Program-made: the position numbers and the translations under genes | Source of the DNA: Clostridiaceae bacterium | GTDB lineage: Bacteria > Bacillota > Clostridia > Saccharofermentanales > Fastidiosipilaceae | NCBI GenBank assembly: GCA_012514965.1 | Contig: JAAYZH010000242.1 | Location: 1-11,300 of the forward strand | Direction: 5' to 3' | DNA length: 11,300 nucleotides | Notes under the pieces: model-generated | Told to the model about the DNA's origin: nothing | The model's input: only the letters and a program-made list of their open reading frames with translations | Database searches by the model: none | Part shown: piece by piece, positions 1 through 7,685 of the stretch | Layout of the letters: every line of letters starts with the position of its first letter | Numbering within the stretch: the first letter of the stretch is position 1

Positions 1-2537
1 GAGGCTAGCTCCATGCGTACACGCTGCAAAATCTGCCAGGCGGTAGAACTGCGTTCACGGTTCTTGATCAAATTCTCGTTATGACGCGAACGAATTTCGG
101 CCAGATCACCGACGCGCTCGTTTTCTAATTCAAGGCGAGCCGTAAGCTGGCGTCGCTGCAGCAAGATCTGCTCCAGGCCTTCCTTTTTCTCTTGTTCTTT
201 ACTCAAGTTGGCAGCGAGCCCCTGCGCTGAATCCGTTTTTTCCTTGCTGAGGCGCTTGATGTCAGCCTGATTTTGCTCGAGTTTGCTCTGGAGGCGGACT
301 CGATTTTGCTCATACTGACTGATGTGAGAATTCAGTAAGACCTCATCGTGGCTGAGGCGGCTTAGACTTTCGGCCAGAGCAGTCAGTGCAGCTTCCGTCG
401 CGGTCAGTTCAGCTTTACCGCGGTCCATGGCGCTGTGTTGTTTGTCAGCCAGTTCTTGTGCCGCTTGAATTTCGCGGGCCAAATCCTCCAGCAAGCGCTG
501 ACGCCCCAGAATACCGCTGCTCTGCTGCTTGCGTGACCCCCCGGACATGGAACCGCCGGGATTGAGCAAGTCTCCATCCAAACTGGCAATACGCAACCGA
601 AAGGAGCTGGCTTTGGCCATGGCTACCGCTTGATCCAGGGTGTCTGCAACAATGGTTCGCCCCAAAGCGTAGTCAACCGCGCTGCCGATCGCGGCTTTGT
701 ACTCCACGAGCTCACTGGCGATTCCACGGTAGCCCGGCATACGCCTGACGGTGTTTAGCAGAGCGTCCTGCGGGGCGCTGCCCTGGACACGGTTCAATGG
801 CAAAAACGTAGCCCTGCCCCAGCGTTTCTCCTTAAGTGTCTGTATCATATTGCGAGCCACATCCTCATCCGCAACGACGATGTGCTGAGCCGTGGCACCC
901 AAAATACTCTCAATAGCAGCCTCGAACTCCTGCGGTACTTGCAGAAGGTCGGCAAGGGGTCCGTACACACCTTGTTTGCTGCCTTTGGTCCATTCCATCA
1001 GATGCTTGACCGGGTAACTATAGCCTTCATAACTTTCAGCCAGCTCAGCCTGCATCTGCTGCTGATACTGAAGATTATGAATGCGCTGTTCGGTAGTCCG
1101 GAGCGCCTGTTCCGTTTCGGAGAGAGTCAGACGCTGTTCTTCTCGGCTGCGATCGAGCTCCTGACTTTGCTTGCGCAAAGCGAGAGTCTCCGTTTTTAAT
1201 TGCGAATGCTGTTCTGCAAGACGATTGCTTTCGTTCTCATCCTGGTCGAGCTCACTGTCCACGGCCAAAAGGTCACGCTCCAACATCTCCAGATGAGTCC
1301 GCAGAACTTCTTGGTTTGTTTGTTCTTCCCGGATCTGCTGCTGTAAATCTTGCAAACTCGAACGCGTCTGGTTTTCTTCATCTTCCAGAGCCTGCTGCAA
1401 AAGAAATGATGACTGCCGATCACGGATGGCTTGCTGGTAGTTGTGTTCATGCAACGTAAGGTCGTGTTTGGCTGCTTCGCCAAGAGCTTCAAGTTCTTCA
1501 TACTCTTGAGCTTTTGCATTTTCTTCACTCAATAGTTCTGCTTGTCTGCCTTCCAGCTCTTTATTTTGGCTCATGTAGCGAACTTTGCGAGCAGCAATCT
1601 GCTCTAGTTGCTGCAAGGCCAGGGCCTGGTTTTGCTCGAATTGATTGATTTCAGCCTTTATTTCGTTTTCTTCAAGTTGCAAAGTCCGCAGAATTTCTCC
1701 GCTTTCCTGCATTGCCTCGCGCTGTCTTGCGTTCTCTTCCAAGATTCTGCTTTTTTGTGCTTCAGCTTCTTCTGTATTCGCTGTAAGCTCCGCCAATTCC
1801 TGCGTAAAACGCTTGACATCGGCTTCTTTGTGGTCAATTTCGTAGTAGAGCAAGGCCAAATCAAGGCCTTTCAGTTCATCACGCAGCCTCAAGTAAGCAT
1901 TGGCTTTTTTGGCCTGCCGTTCTAACGGAGACTTCTGTTTCTCAATTTCCTGCAGAATGTCATTTAGACGAAGAAGATTTTGTTCCGTGTGCGCAAGTTT
2001 TTTGTCCGCCTCTTCTTTACGCAGCTTGTATTTGGTAATACCACTGGCTTCATCCAGCATCTTTCTGCGAAGCTCAGCTTTACCGCTCAAAATATCATCG
2101 ACTCTGCCCTGGCCAATCATGGAGTAGCCATCACGTCCGATACCGGTATCCAGGAACAACTCATTGATATCTTTCAGACGGCAGCGGCTGTCATTGAGCA
2201 AATACTCGCTCTCCCCTGAACGGTAAATCCTTCGGGAGACACGAACCTCCGGGAAATCTACCGGGAGGGTTCTGTCACTGTTATCCATGGTCAAAGTAAC
2301 TTCTGCGTAAGACAGGGGCCGACGCGTTTCGGTTCCCGAAAAGATAAGCTCCTCCATTTTGCTTGTGCGCAGCGTGCGTACGCTTTGCTCACCCAAAACC
2401 CAGCGAATGGCATCCGTAACATTAGACTTGCCGCTGCCATTAGGCCCTACGATAGCCGTAACACCTTCATGAAAACGAATTACGGTTCTCTCTGGAAAAG
2501 ATTTGAACCCTTGTAATGTCAACGATTTTAGAATCAT
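1..2537 (-). CDS. smc: Chromosome partition protein SMC, N-terminal 845 residues (3' end outside window)
   Basis: SMC is the ATPase of the SMC-ScpAB condensin, which compacts and helps segregate the chromosome. I read the minus frame from the ATG at 2537 to the left edge and found no stop codon. The protein opens with [14 protein letters not shown] and a Walker A loop GPNGSGKSN at about residues 31-39, then WVLGEQS and a [10 protein letters not shown]-loop region near 145-155. A long glutamate/glutamine/leucine-rich coiled coil follows (about 170-500). The hinge spans about 505-665 and contains [18 protein letters not shown] and [10 protein letters not shown]. The returning coiled coil begins after it. 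The ABC signature, Walker B and C-terminal head lie outside the window; family members are near 1,190 residues. The start overlaps the rnc stop as ATGA. The nearest SD-like run (GGAAGG) is about 15 nt away, so translation is probably coupled to rnc. The family assignment is very secure. Confidence 0.97.
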   Translation of the reverse strand, partial: MILKSLTLQGFKSFPERTVIRFHEGVTAIVGPNGSGKSNVTDAIRWVLGEQSVRTLRTSKMEELIFSGTETRRPLSYAEVTLTMDNSDRTLPVDFPEVRVSRRIYRSGESEYLLNDSRCRLKDINELFLDTGIGRDGYSMIGQGRVDDILSGKAELRRKMLDEASGITKYKLRKEEADKKLAHTEQNLLRLNDILQEIEKQKSPLERQAKKANAYLRLRDELKGLDLALLYYEIDHKEADVKRFTQELAELTANTEEAEAQKSRILEENARQREAMQESGEILRTLQLEENEIKAEINQFEQNQALALQQLEQIAARKVRYMSQNKELEGRQAELLSEENAKAQEYEELEALGEAAKHDLTLHEHNYQQAIRDRQSSFLLQQALEDEENQTRSSLQDLQQQIREEQTNQEVLRTHLEMLERDLLAVDSELDQDENESNRLAEQHSQLKTETLALRKQSQELDRSREEQRLTLSETEQALRTTEQRIHNLQYQQQMQAELAESYEGYSYPVKHLMEWTKGSKQGVYGPLADLLQVPQEFEAAIESILGATAQHIVVADEDVARNMIQTLKEKRWGRATFLPLNRVQGSAPQDALLNTVRRMPGYRGIASELVEYKAAIGSAVDYALGRTIVADTLDQAVAMAKASSFRLRIASLDGDLLNPGGSMSGGSRKQQSSGILGRQRLLEDLAREIQAAQELADKQHSAMDRGKAELTATEAALTALAESLSRLSHDEVLLNSHISQYEQNRVRLQSKLEQNQADIKRLSKEKTDSAQGLAANLSKEQEKKEGLEQILLQRRQLTARLELENERVGDLAEIRSRHNENLIKNRERSSTAWQILQRVRMELA

Positions 2538-3289
2538 GCTCTTGTTACAAAGCCTTCCTTGTCTTGTGCCTCGACAGATTCCAGAAATATCCGAGCAGCT
2601 TCCTGTTCGGCTGATTTCTTTGAGCTAGCTGTCGCGGATGGATATAGTATGCCCTTATACTGTACTGCAAACGTAAATTGTCTCTCGTGGGCCGGACCCT
2701 CAGCAGCTAATAAAACAAACTGCACATCCGGACTTACTTCGCGCATTTGCAAATATTCATAGAGTCGACTCTTATAGTCGTAGACGATTTCACCGCCGAT
2801 CGCTCGATCGAGCGTATCTTCGAAGAGACGCAAGACAAAGGTTTCAGCCGCTTCCCAGCCGCCATCCAGGAAAACTGCGCCGATTAAAGCTTCCATTGCA
2901 TCCTCAGCATTGGAACGTTTCAAACGACCCAAGGTCTTTTCCTCACCTTGACCCAGACGCAAAAACTCGGGCAAGAGCAGCTGCTCCGCAATGGCAGAAA
3001 GACTCTCAGAACGTACCGTCAGCGAACGAATACGGGTCATACGACCTTCTGGAAGCTGTTCTAGTCTCAAGTAAAGTTGCTTGCTGATTACAGCGCTCAA
3101 AATCGAATCGCCCAAAAACTCAAGACGTTCGTTGTCACTTCCGCTGCCGGGGTTTTCGTTGGCAAACGAAGAATGCGTCAACGCCTCCTGGAGCAAGGAT
3201 GTGTCACGAAAACGATAAAGGATGAGCTTGTCTTGCAGGTGATCGAAATCGAGCCTGCCAGCGCTGCGAGGGTCATTGGCCAAAATCAT
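2534..3289 (-). CDS. rnc: Ribonuclease III
   Basis: RNase III cleaves double-stranded RNA, including the rRNA precursor stems and structured mRNAs, in the cytoplasm. The 251-residue product has the usual length. The catalytic domain carries the signature NERLEFLGDS at residues 53-62, giving the metal-binding acidic residues E57 and D61. The second acidic pair is D130/E133 in AEDAMEALIGAVF. The C-terminal double-stranded RNA-binding domain runs from DYKSRLYEYLQ (about 171) to KKSAEQEAARIFLE (about 237). The longest frame starts at ATG 3289, but its AGGAG lies only 2 nt upstream. TTG at 3283, two codons in, has 8-nt spacing and may be the real start. A stop lies four codons above the ATG. The gene overlaps smc by ATGA, as in the classic rnc-smc pair. 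An upstream promoter and leader hairpin suggest its own transcription start. Confidence 0.96.
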   Translation of the reverse strand: MILANDPRSAGRLDFDHLQDKLILYRFRDTSLLQEALTHSSFANENPGSGSDNERLEFLGDSILSAVISKQLYLRLEQLPEGRMTRIRSLTVRSESLSAIAEQLLLPEFLRLGQGEEKTLGRLKRSNAEDAMEALIGAVFLDGGWEAAETFVLRLFEDTLDRAIGGEIVYDYKSRLYEYLQMREVSPDVQFVLLAAEGPAHERQFTFAVQYKGILYPSATASSKKSAEQEAARIFLESVEAQDKEGFVTRA

Positions 3290-3291
3290 TA

Positions 3292-3296
3292 CTCCT
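3292..3296 (-). promoter_or_regulatory. Shine-Dalgarno site of rnc (start-deciding)
   Basis: AGGAG read on the minus strand. It is 2 nt from the ATG at 3289, which is too close for normal initiation, and 8 nt from the in-frame TTG at 3283. The spacing favours TTG as the functional start; codon preference favours ATG. Confidence 0.6.
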
Positions 3297-3299
3297 CTT

Positions 3300-3331
3300 C
3301 AAGTTCGACATTTCCTCACGGGAAACACTTG
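3300..3331 (-). other. Hairpin in the rnc 5' leader
   Basis: The arms CAAGT/ACTTG (outer, 5 bp) and TTTCC/GGAAA (inner, 5 bp) enclose a 5-nt loop, with an asymmetric internal loop of 1 nt against 6 nt. The hairpin lies just after the predicted transcription start (about 3329) and ends 4 nt before the rnc Shine-Dalgarno. It could be a structure through which RNase III cleaves its own leader, as known for E. coli rnc, but the stem is short and this role is inference only. Confidence 0.4.
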
Positions 3332-3335
3332 AAGT

Positions 3336-3344
3336 ATTGTAACA
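3336..3344 (-). promoter_or_regulatory. Candidate extended -10 promoter for rnc
   Basis: TGT followed by TACAAT forms an extended -10 element (TGn plus a 5/6 match to TATAAT) between the acpP terminator and rnc. No good -35 is seen 17 nt upstream (TTTTGT), which is common for extended -10 promoters. Transcription would start near 3329, giving a leader of about 40 nt. The strong terminator upstream makes a promoter here necessary unless read-through is high. Confidence 0.5.
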
Positions 3345-3385
3345 TGGACAGCACTGCAACAAAACCTGTGGCAACTTCTTCGGTA

Positions 3386-3420
3386 TAAAAATTGCACAGG
3401 AGCTTGCGCGCCTGTGCAAT
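3386..3420 (-). terminator. Strong intrinsic terminator after acpP
   Basis: A perfect 10-bp stem, ATTGCACAGG paired with CCTGTGCAAT (3391-3420), closes a 10-nt loop and is followed on the minus strand by a run of T residues (3390-3386 region). It begins 33 nt after the acpP stop codon. It separates acpP from rnc. Confidence 0.88.
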
Positions 3421-3453
3421 AATGGTCTAACCGATAACATCCTGAAGTAAAAC

Positions 3454-3696
3454 TTACTCGGCGTTATTTCTGATGTAGTTTACAGCGTCACCGACCGTAG
3501 CAATACGCTCAGCTTCCTCATCCGGAATAGCCATGTCGAATTCTTGCTCGAGAGCCATGATCAACTCTACGATATCGAGTGAATCAGCATTCAAGTCATC
3601 AATAAAGTTTGCATCCATGGATACATCGTCCGCTTCAACACCCAACTGGTCAACCAAAATTGCTGTTACTTTCTCAAGAATTTGTTCATTCGTCAT
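3454..3696 (-). CDS. acpP: Acyl carrier protein
   Basis: ACP carries growing fatty acyl chains as thioesters on a 4'-phosphopantetheine arm during type II fatty acid synthesis and lends acyl groups to phospholipid synthesis. The 80-residue acidic product has the canonical length. It shows the attachment motif DSL with serine 39 ([18 protein letters not shown]) and the typical helix pattern ending in VGDAVNYI. The ATG at 3696 is preceded by GGAGG with 7-nt spacing, an excellent ribosome site. In many Firmicutes acpP is embedded in a plsX/fabD/fabG cluster. Here no other fatty acid gene is visible, and the gene has its own near-consensus promoter and its own terminator, so it is probably transcribed alone and strongly. 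No FapR-type operator was recognised upstream. Confidence 0.97.
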   Translation of the reverse strand: MTNEQILEKVTAILVDQLGVEADDVSMDANFIDDLNADSLDIVELIMALEQEFDMAIPDEEAERIATVGDAVNYIRNNAE

Positions 3697-3766
3697 ATCG
3701 AAACCTCCAAAATATCAATTCAATGAATTAAGTCTCAAATCTTTTAAGTAAAGATAAGTCACGGTG

Positions 3767-3795
3767 AATATAAGTGTAAAAAAATAGTTTGTCAA
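3767..3795 (-). promoter_or_regulatory. Near-consensus sigma-A promoter of acpP
   Basis: On the minus strand a perfect -35 TTGACA (3795-3790) is separated by exactly 17 nt from -10 TATATT (3772-3767, 5/6 match). The sequence upstream is A/T-rich, which could act as an UP element. Transcription would start near 3760, giving a leader of about 64 nt. This predicts strong constitutive expression. Confidence 0.85.
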
Positions 3796-3850
3796 TAAAT
3801 GAAAATCGTATTTTTATCAGAGAATGGTTTTTCAAAGCCAAAAGATTGAC

Positions 3851-3880
3851 AAAAACAGAGCATTCTTCAGGCTACTCTGT
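3851..3880 (-). terminator. Probable intrinsic terminator after pgsA
   Basis: The arms ACAGAG (3880-3875) and CTCTGT (3860-3855) form a 6-bp stem with a 14-nt loop, followed by a run of T on the minus strand. The first arm lies in the last codons of pgsA and the loop includes its stop. The stem is short and the loop large, so efficiency may be modest, but the position between pgsA and the acpP promoter fits. Confidence 0.5.
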
Positions 3881-4468
3881 CAAAAGTCCTCGGTTCTTAA
3901 GCAAGTAGTCAACACCCGATATGATTGTCATGGCAACGGCCAAAAGCACACTGACCGTGACGATTGCAGAAATATATGGCAGTAAGGCGATATTCGGGAA
4001 CCAAGTGCGAATAATTTCTTCGAGCATCAACAGAATAATCGACACGTTTTGTGTAACAGTCTTGAGCTTCCCTTGTTTGCTGGCAGCAATGACCGTTCCT
4101 TTTTCCATCGCCAAAAGACGAATGCCTGTCACACTAAATTCTCTAAAGAGAATGATGATTGGTACCCAGGAAGAAAGTCTGCCGATTTCTACCAAAGCGG
4201 TGAAAGCAGCAAGCACTAGAAGCTTATCAGCGATCGGATCCATGAACTTTCCCAGATTCGTCACAATGTTGTGCTTGCGAGCGATTGCGCCATCCAGATG
4301 ATCTGTATAGGAGGCTACGCTGAAAATCAGCAAGGCAATGATCATGCCATATTGACTTACGAATGTGTTCCAGCCTGCAAAAGCCTCAAATGGCAGCGGC
4401 AGCATAAAGATCAACATGACCGGGATTAGATAGATACGCAAAACCGTCAGCTTATTTGGTAAATTCAT
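3872..4468 (-). CDS. pgsA: CDP-diacylglycerol--glycerol-3-phosphate 3-phosphatidyltransferase
   Basis: PgsA is an integral membrane enzyme that joins CDP-diacylglycerol and glycerol-3-phosphate to give phosphatidylglycerol phosphate, the committed step to phosphatidylglycerol and cardiolipin. The 198-residue product contains the complete CDP-alcohol phosphotransferase motif: D56, D59, G60, A63, R64, G73, D77 and D81, within DHLDGAIAR and GKFMDPIADK. It starts MNLPNKLTVLR, typical of the family. Several hydrophobic segments are visible (about 8-28, 36-55, 84-96, 140-151, 162-186). The ATG overlaps the rimO stop as ATGA and has AGGAG with 7-nt spacing inside the rimO 3' end, so the two are co-transcribed. 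The rimO-pgsA pair is common in Firmicutes. A modest terminator follows directly. Confidence 0.96.
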   Translation of the reverse strand: MNLPNKLTVLRIYLIPVMLIFMLPLPFEAFAGWNTFVSQYGMIIALLIFSVASYTDHLDGAIARKHNIVTNLGKFMDPIADKLLVLAAFTALVEIGRLSSWVPIIILFREFSVTGIRLLAMEKGTVIAASKQGKLKTVTQNVSIILLMLEEIIRTWFPNIALLPYISAIVTVSVLLAVAMTIISGVDYLLKNRGLLTE

Positions 4469-5865
4469 AGCATGACTCCTGTCAACTCGTAATTGTCCGC
4501 ATCGATAATTCTTACCATCACTCTTGTGCCCAGTACAGGCTCTGCTTCACTCTGGTTTAAGACCAGAATGTGAGAATCCACTTCCGGATTTTGCCAAGCG
4601 GATCTTCCTAGATAATATATACCATCCGGAGAAACATCTTCAATCTTTACTTCAATTGTTCTCCCGATAAAACTCTGCAGATGAGAATGGGAGATTTCGC
4701 GTTGCAGTTCCATCACTTTCTCGTAGCGCTCTTGTTTGACCGTTTCGGATACCTGATCAGGCATGCTGAAAGCCTTCGTCCCTTCTTCAGGGCAAAAACT
4801 AAAACAACCCAGCATCTCAAATTTCTGTTCACGAATGAAATCCGTTAATTCAGCGAAATCCGCTTCGCTTTCGCCAGGATAACCCACCATCACCGTGGTG
4901 CGAATCACTGCCTCCGGCAGCTCTTGTCTGATCTTCGCAAAACGCTGACGCAGAGTTTCTGTGGTTTCGCTGCGATCCATGGCGCGTAAAATTCGATCGG
5001 AAGCATGCTGAATCGGTATGTCGAAGTAGGGAACGACCTTGGGGTTATTCTTATAGACTTCGAGCAGTTCATCATTTACGCCGGCGGCATAGAGATACAA
5101 AACACGAAGCCAACGTAAGCCTTCCACTTTCGCAAGCTCTTCCAGCAAGGCGGCCAAACGCCTCTCGCGGAACAGATCGAGGCCATAGAAGCCGCTGTCC
5201 TGGGCAATCACAATCAGTTCATCATAACCTGCTTCAACAAGATCACGCGCTTCGGCGAGAATCTCTTCTGGTTTGCGAGATTGAAAAGGCCCGCGAATAC
5301 CTGGAATTGCGCAAAATGCGCAATGGTTCGAACAGCCTTCAGCGATCTTCAGGTAGGCATAATGTGTGGTAGAAGGCTTATGCAGCACAGGCATGCGCAT
5401 GTGTGCCAGTCCGTCCTCTCGCTGCTTGGAACGATAAATCTTACTTAGAAAAGCTCCTTCATGCTGGTCTGCCGTTGACGCTGTCTTGTAGTGATCCTCA
5501 ATGGAGGTAACAATATCCTTGTAATTGCGCACGCCAAGAATTGCATCTACTTCAGGCATATCTGCCTGCATCTCTTCTGCATAGCGCTCAGATAGACAAC
5601 CTGATACGATAAGAAGTTCGCAATGTCCGCTATCCTTAAGCTCAGCCATTTCAAGTATGGCACCGATGGATTCCTGCTTTGCGGACTCAATGAACCCACA
5701 AGTATTTACGACGATTATTTCAGCATCGTCCGCCTGGCTGGTCATTTGAAAACCCCTGTCACGACAAATTGCGGACATGTACTCCCCGTCGACCAGGTTC
5801 TTGGCACAACCTAGACTATATAAAAAGATCTTCTTCTGTGTAAGCTCTGAGTGGTTGATTTGCAT
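4465..5865 (-). CDS. rimO: Ribosomal protein S12 methylthiotransferase RimO
   Basis: RimO is a radical-SAM enzyme that adds a methylthio group to the beta carbon of a conserved aspartate in ribosomal protein S12 (uS12). The 466-residue product has the methylthiotransferase N-terminal domain with cysteines C20 (SLGCAKNLVD), C56 (NTCGFIES) and C90 (SGCLSERY), which bind one iron-sulfur cluster. The radical-SAM CxxxCxxC motif is C178, C182 and C185 (AEGCSNHCAFC). A C-terminal TRAM domain follows from about 395, with GRSAWQNPEVD, a pattern typical of RimO rather than of the tRNA enzyme MiaB. A stop codon lies immediately before the ATG at 5865, so this is the most upstream start. No Shine-Dalgarno is seen at normal spacing; AAGGG is about 17 nt away. 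The gene lies 29 nt after recX and overlaps pgsA by ATGA. Confidence 0.96.
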   Translation of the reverse strand: MQINHSELTQKKIFLYSLGCAKNLVDGEYMSAICRDRGFQMTSQADDAEIIVVNTCGFIESAKQESIGAILEMAELKDSGHCELLIVSGCLSERYAEEMQADMPEVDAILGVRNYKDIVTSIEDHYKTASTADQHEGAFLSKIYRSKQREDGLAHMRMPVLHKPSTTHYAYLKIAEGCSNHCAFCAIPGIRGPFQSRKPEEILAEARDLVEAGYDELIVIAQDSGFYGLDLFRERRLAALLEELAKVEGLRWLRVLYLYAAGVNDELLEVYKNNPKVVPYFDIPIQHASDRILRAMDRSETTETLRQRFAKIRQELPEAVIRTTVMVGYPGESEADFAELTDFIREQKFEMLGCFSFCPEEGTKAFSMPDQVSETVKQERYEKVMELQREISHSHLQSFIGRTIEVKIEDVSPDGIYYLGRSAWQNPEVDSHILVLNQSEAEPVLGTRVMVRIIDADNYELTGVML

Positions 5866-5894
5866 TTATGGACGATGCCATCCCTTCTGACTCC

Positions 5895-6428
5895 CTATGG
5901 GTAATTGTGTCTTAACCAGTCTAAAGTAACTTGACTGCCAAAGCCGCGACTCGCTGCCTTCCGCATTATGGCGGCTAATGCTTTCTGCGAATCTACGTAA
6001 TTATCGACATCATGGAGCCAAACGTCAATCAAATGGGCAGCCTGCTGACTAAGAAATTCTCCAACAAGCGTAAAATCACTCTCTGCACCAGCCAAAGCTT
6101 CGTAAATACTCTCCTCTTTAATGCCAAGACGACGCATACGCTGTGCTAAAGCTTGTTGGCTCTCTGCCTTGCGTCCGCGTCGCTCTCGTGCCAGACTCGC
6201 TGCCAGAGCATCGTCATGAAGATAACCATCATGAGCGAGTCCAGGCATTATCTCGGCTATTAATTCGCAACTATGGCCCTTCTCAAGAAGCTTCTTACGG
6301 ACGGCTCCGCTGCTGCGATATCGTCCCGCTGCGTATTGTACAGCATCCATTCGGCAGGCTAATCGGGCAGCTTCTGCTGCCCGCTCTGCCTCCGACTTCT
6401 CAGAGACTATCGATTCCCAGGATATCAT
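5895..6428 (-). CDS. recX: Regulatory protein RecX
   Basis: RecX binds RecA filaments and limits or modulates RecA activity. The 177-residue product shows the helical-repeat pattern of the family: the first module has [22 protein letters not shown] (about 37-57), then [24 protein letters not shown] (about 64-87) and [17 protein letters not shown] (about 92-108), with further weaker repeats to the C-terminus. I chose ATG at 6428, which has GAGGA (6441-6437) at 8-nt spacing inside recA. An adjacent TTG one codon upstream (6431) is less likely. The gene overlaps the end of recA by 29 nt in another frame, so the two are co-transcribed and probably translationally coupled. Unlike E. coli there is no room for a terminator between recA and recX. 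Confidence 0.92.
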   Translation of the reverse strand: MISWESIVSEKSEAERAAEAARLACRMDAVQYAAGRYRSSGAVRKKLLEKGHSCELIAEIMPGLAHDGYLHDDALAASLARERRGRKAESQQALAQRMRRLGIKEESIYEALAGAESDFTLVGEFLSQQAAHLIDVWLHDVDNYVDSQKALAAIMRKAASRGFGSQVTLDWLRHNYP

Positions 6429-7554
6429 CAATCAATTCCTCACCGGACTTCCCTTTGCCATCCGGTACTGTACCTGCAATTTTCACGTCCTCTGCTTCAA
6501 GTTCTTCTTCATCGGCTTCATCCAGGTTGTGAATCACACGAATCTGATGTTCGATTATATCGCGCGTTTCCGGGTTATCATCCAGCCATTGACGCGCATT
6601 CTCGCGCCCCTGGCCGATGCGCTCGTCCTTGTACGAAAACCAGGCACCGCTCTTGCGGACGATATCCTCTTCAACAGCTAAATCAAGAATGCTGCCGGAT
6701 TTCGAAATTCCTTTTCCATAGATCAGGTCAAATTCAGCTTCTTTAAAAGGAGGAGCCATCTTATTCTTCACAATTTTGACGCGCGTACGATTGCCAATCG
6801 ATTCAGTGCCCTGTCTAAGCGTCTCAATACGGCGAACATCCAGACGAACTGACGAATAGAACTTAAGTGCGCGGCCTCCGGGAGTCGTCTCGGGATTGCC
6901 AAACATGACACCGACCTTCTCACGCAATTGATTGATAAAGATGACCACTGTCTCGGACTTGCTGATGACAGCAGTGAGCTTGCGTAAAGCCTGGGACATC
7001 AGTCTGGCTTGCAGGCCCATGTGCGAATCGCCCATTTCGCCGTCGATCTCTGCTTTGGGAACCAGAGCCGCGACCGAGTCTACTACTACTACGTCAACTG
7101 CGCCGCTTCGAACCAGAGCCTCACAAATTTCCAGCGCCTGTTCGCCATTGTCCGGCTGAGAAACAATAAGGTTATCCACGTCTACACCAAGATGTCCTGC
7201 GTAAGTGGGATCCAACGCATGCTCTGCGTCGATGAAAGCCGCTGTGCCGCCCGAGGCCTGGGCTTCCGCAACAATATGCAAAGCTACAGTTGTCTTACCG
7301 GATGACTCCGGTCCATAGATCTCGACAATTCTACCGCAGGGTACACCGCCTATGCCTAAAGCAATGTCAAGTGTAAGCGCACCGGTGGGAATCGACCGCA
7401 CAACAACTTGTGACTGGTCTCCCAGCTTCATGACAGATCCCTTGCCAAATTGAGACTCTATCTTATCAAGGGCAGACTGCAGTGCCTTCTCACGTTCATC
7501 ATGAGTAACATTACTGACTTCCTGGGTGGACTTTCCACTCTTCTTCTTAGCCAT
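6400..7554 (-). CDS. recA: Recombinase RecA
   Basis: RecA forms filaments on single-stranded DNA, drives homologous pairing and strand exchange, and triggers LexA self-cleavage to induce the SOS response. The 384-residue product from MAKKKSGK has the family's normal length. It shows Walker [10 protein letters not shown] (81-89), the catalytic glutamate in IDAEHALDP (E111), Walker [11 protein letters not shown] (about 155-164), loop L2 with [28 protein letters not shown] (about 207-234) and an acidic tail [12 protein letters not shown] (345-356). The frame could extend to TTG 7572, but ATG 7554 has GGAGG with ideal 6-nt spacing, and the extension would place this SD inside the coding region. 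The promoter upstream carries a LexA box. The stop lies inside recX. Confidence 0.98.
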   Translation of the reverse strand: MAKKKSGKSTQEVSNVTHDEREKALQSALDKIESQFGKGSVMKLGDQSQVVVRSIPTGALTLDIALGIGGVPCGRIVEIYGPESSGKTTVALHIVAEAQASGGTAAFIDAEHALDPTYAGHLGVDVDNLIVSQPDNGEQALEICEALVRSGAVDVVVVDSVAALVPKAEIDGEMGDSHMGLQARLMSQALRKLTAVISKSETVVIFINQLREKVGVMFGNPETTPGGRALKFYSSVRLDVRRIETLRQGTESIGNRTRVKIVKNKMAPPFKEAEFDLIYGKGISKSGSILDLAVEEDIVRKSGAWFSYKDERIGQGRENARQWLDDNPETRDIIEHQIRVIHNLDEADEEELEAEDVKIAGTVPDGKGKSGEELIDDILGIDSL

Positions 7555-7560
7555 GTGTAA

Positions 7561-7565
7561 CCTCC
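7561..7565 (-). promoter_or_regulatory. Shine-Dalgarno site of recA (start-deciding)
   Basis: GGAGG on the minus strand, 6 nt before the ATG at 7554. It decides for this ATG over the upstream in-frame TTG at 7572. Confidence 0.9.
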
Positions 7566-7573
7566 GTACCAAT

Positions 7574-7587
7574 CGAACAATTGTTCT
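7574..7587 (-). promoter_or_regulatory. LexA (SOS) box at the recA start site
   Basis: The site reads AGAACAATTGTTCG on the minus strand, a perfect GAAC-N4-GTTC palindrome matching 13 of 14 positions of the Gram-positive form CGAAC-N4-GTTCG. It begins one base after the -10 element and covers the predicted transcription start (about 7582), so bound LexA would block initiation. This is the standard arrangement for recA in Firmicutes. Confidence 0.9.
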
Positions 7588-7588
7588 T

Positions 7589-7617
7589 ATTATAGTCTAA
7601 AGCAAACGCGAAGACAA
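7589..7617 (-). promoter_or_regulatory. Sigma-A promoter of recA
   Basis: The -35 TTGTCT (7617-7612, 4/6 match) and -10 TATAAT (7594-7589, perfect) are separated by 17 nt on the minus strand. It lies between cinA and recA and directly abuts the LexA box, giving a leader of about 28 nt. Confidence 0.85.
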
Positions 7618-7642
7618 TGCCTAAAAAACGACAAATATCCAC

Positions 7643-7670
7643 AAATAGCAAGCTCGTTTGCATCTTGCTA
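7643..7670 (-). terminator. Possible weak terminator after cinA
   Basis: TAGCAAG and CTTGCTA form a perfect 7-bp stem with an 11-nt loop (7646-7670), 15 nt after the cinA stop. Only TTTGT follows on the minus strand, so the T-run is poor. It may stop part of the transcription coming from folD-cinA and let some read through into recA. Confidence 0.4.
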
Positions 7671-7685
7671 ACAGTGAATTATAAA

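Noticed and set aside
1196..1528. Minus-strand open frame of 110 codons inside smc
   Set aside because: It is out of frame with smc, whose own frame is open through this region. The Lys/Arg-rich translation is a shadow of coiled-coil codons.
2801..2814. Perfect 14-bp palindrome CGCTCGATCGAGCG
   Set aside because: It lies within the rnc coding region with no T-run or second copy seen; most likely a product of codon choice.
3717..3729. AATTC/GAATT inverted repeat in the acpP leader
   Set aside because: Only 5-bp A/T-rich arms with a 3-nt loop, no match to a known operator such as the FapR box; probably chance in A/T-rich sequence.
3921..4301. Plus-strand open frame of 126 codons opposite pgsA, and a 129-codon one at 6143-6532 opposite recX/recA
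   Set aside because: Both are antisense to genes with complete family motifs and have no own domain signature.
6277..6284. GAGAAGGG on the minus strand, the B. subtilis SpoIIIE-orienting octamer
   Set aside because: A single copy inside recX is not informative. Whole-genome strand-bias counts would be needed to show it is an orienting sequence here.
7081..7095. Trinucleotide run of four GTA codons (minus strand) in recA
   Set aside because: It encodes the four valines of the conserved Walker B strand; too short to suggest repeat-driven variation.
7555..7572. Possible six-residue N-terminal extension of RecA from TTG 7572
   Set aside because: It would place the GGAGG ribosome site inside the coding region; the ATG at 7554 has ideal spacing and gives the usual RecA N-terminus.
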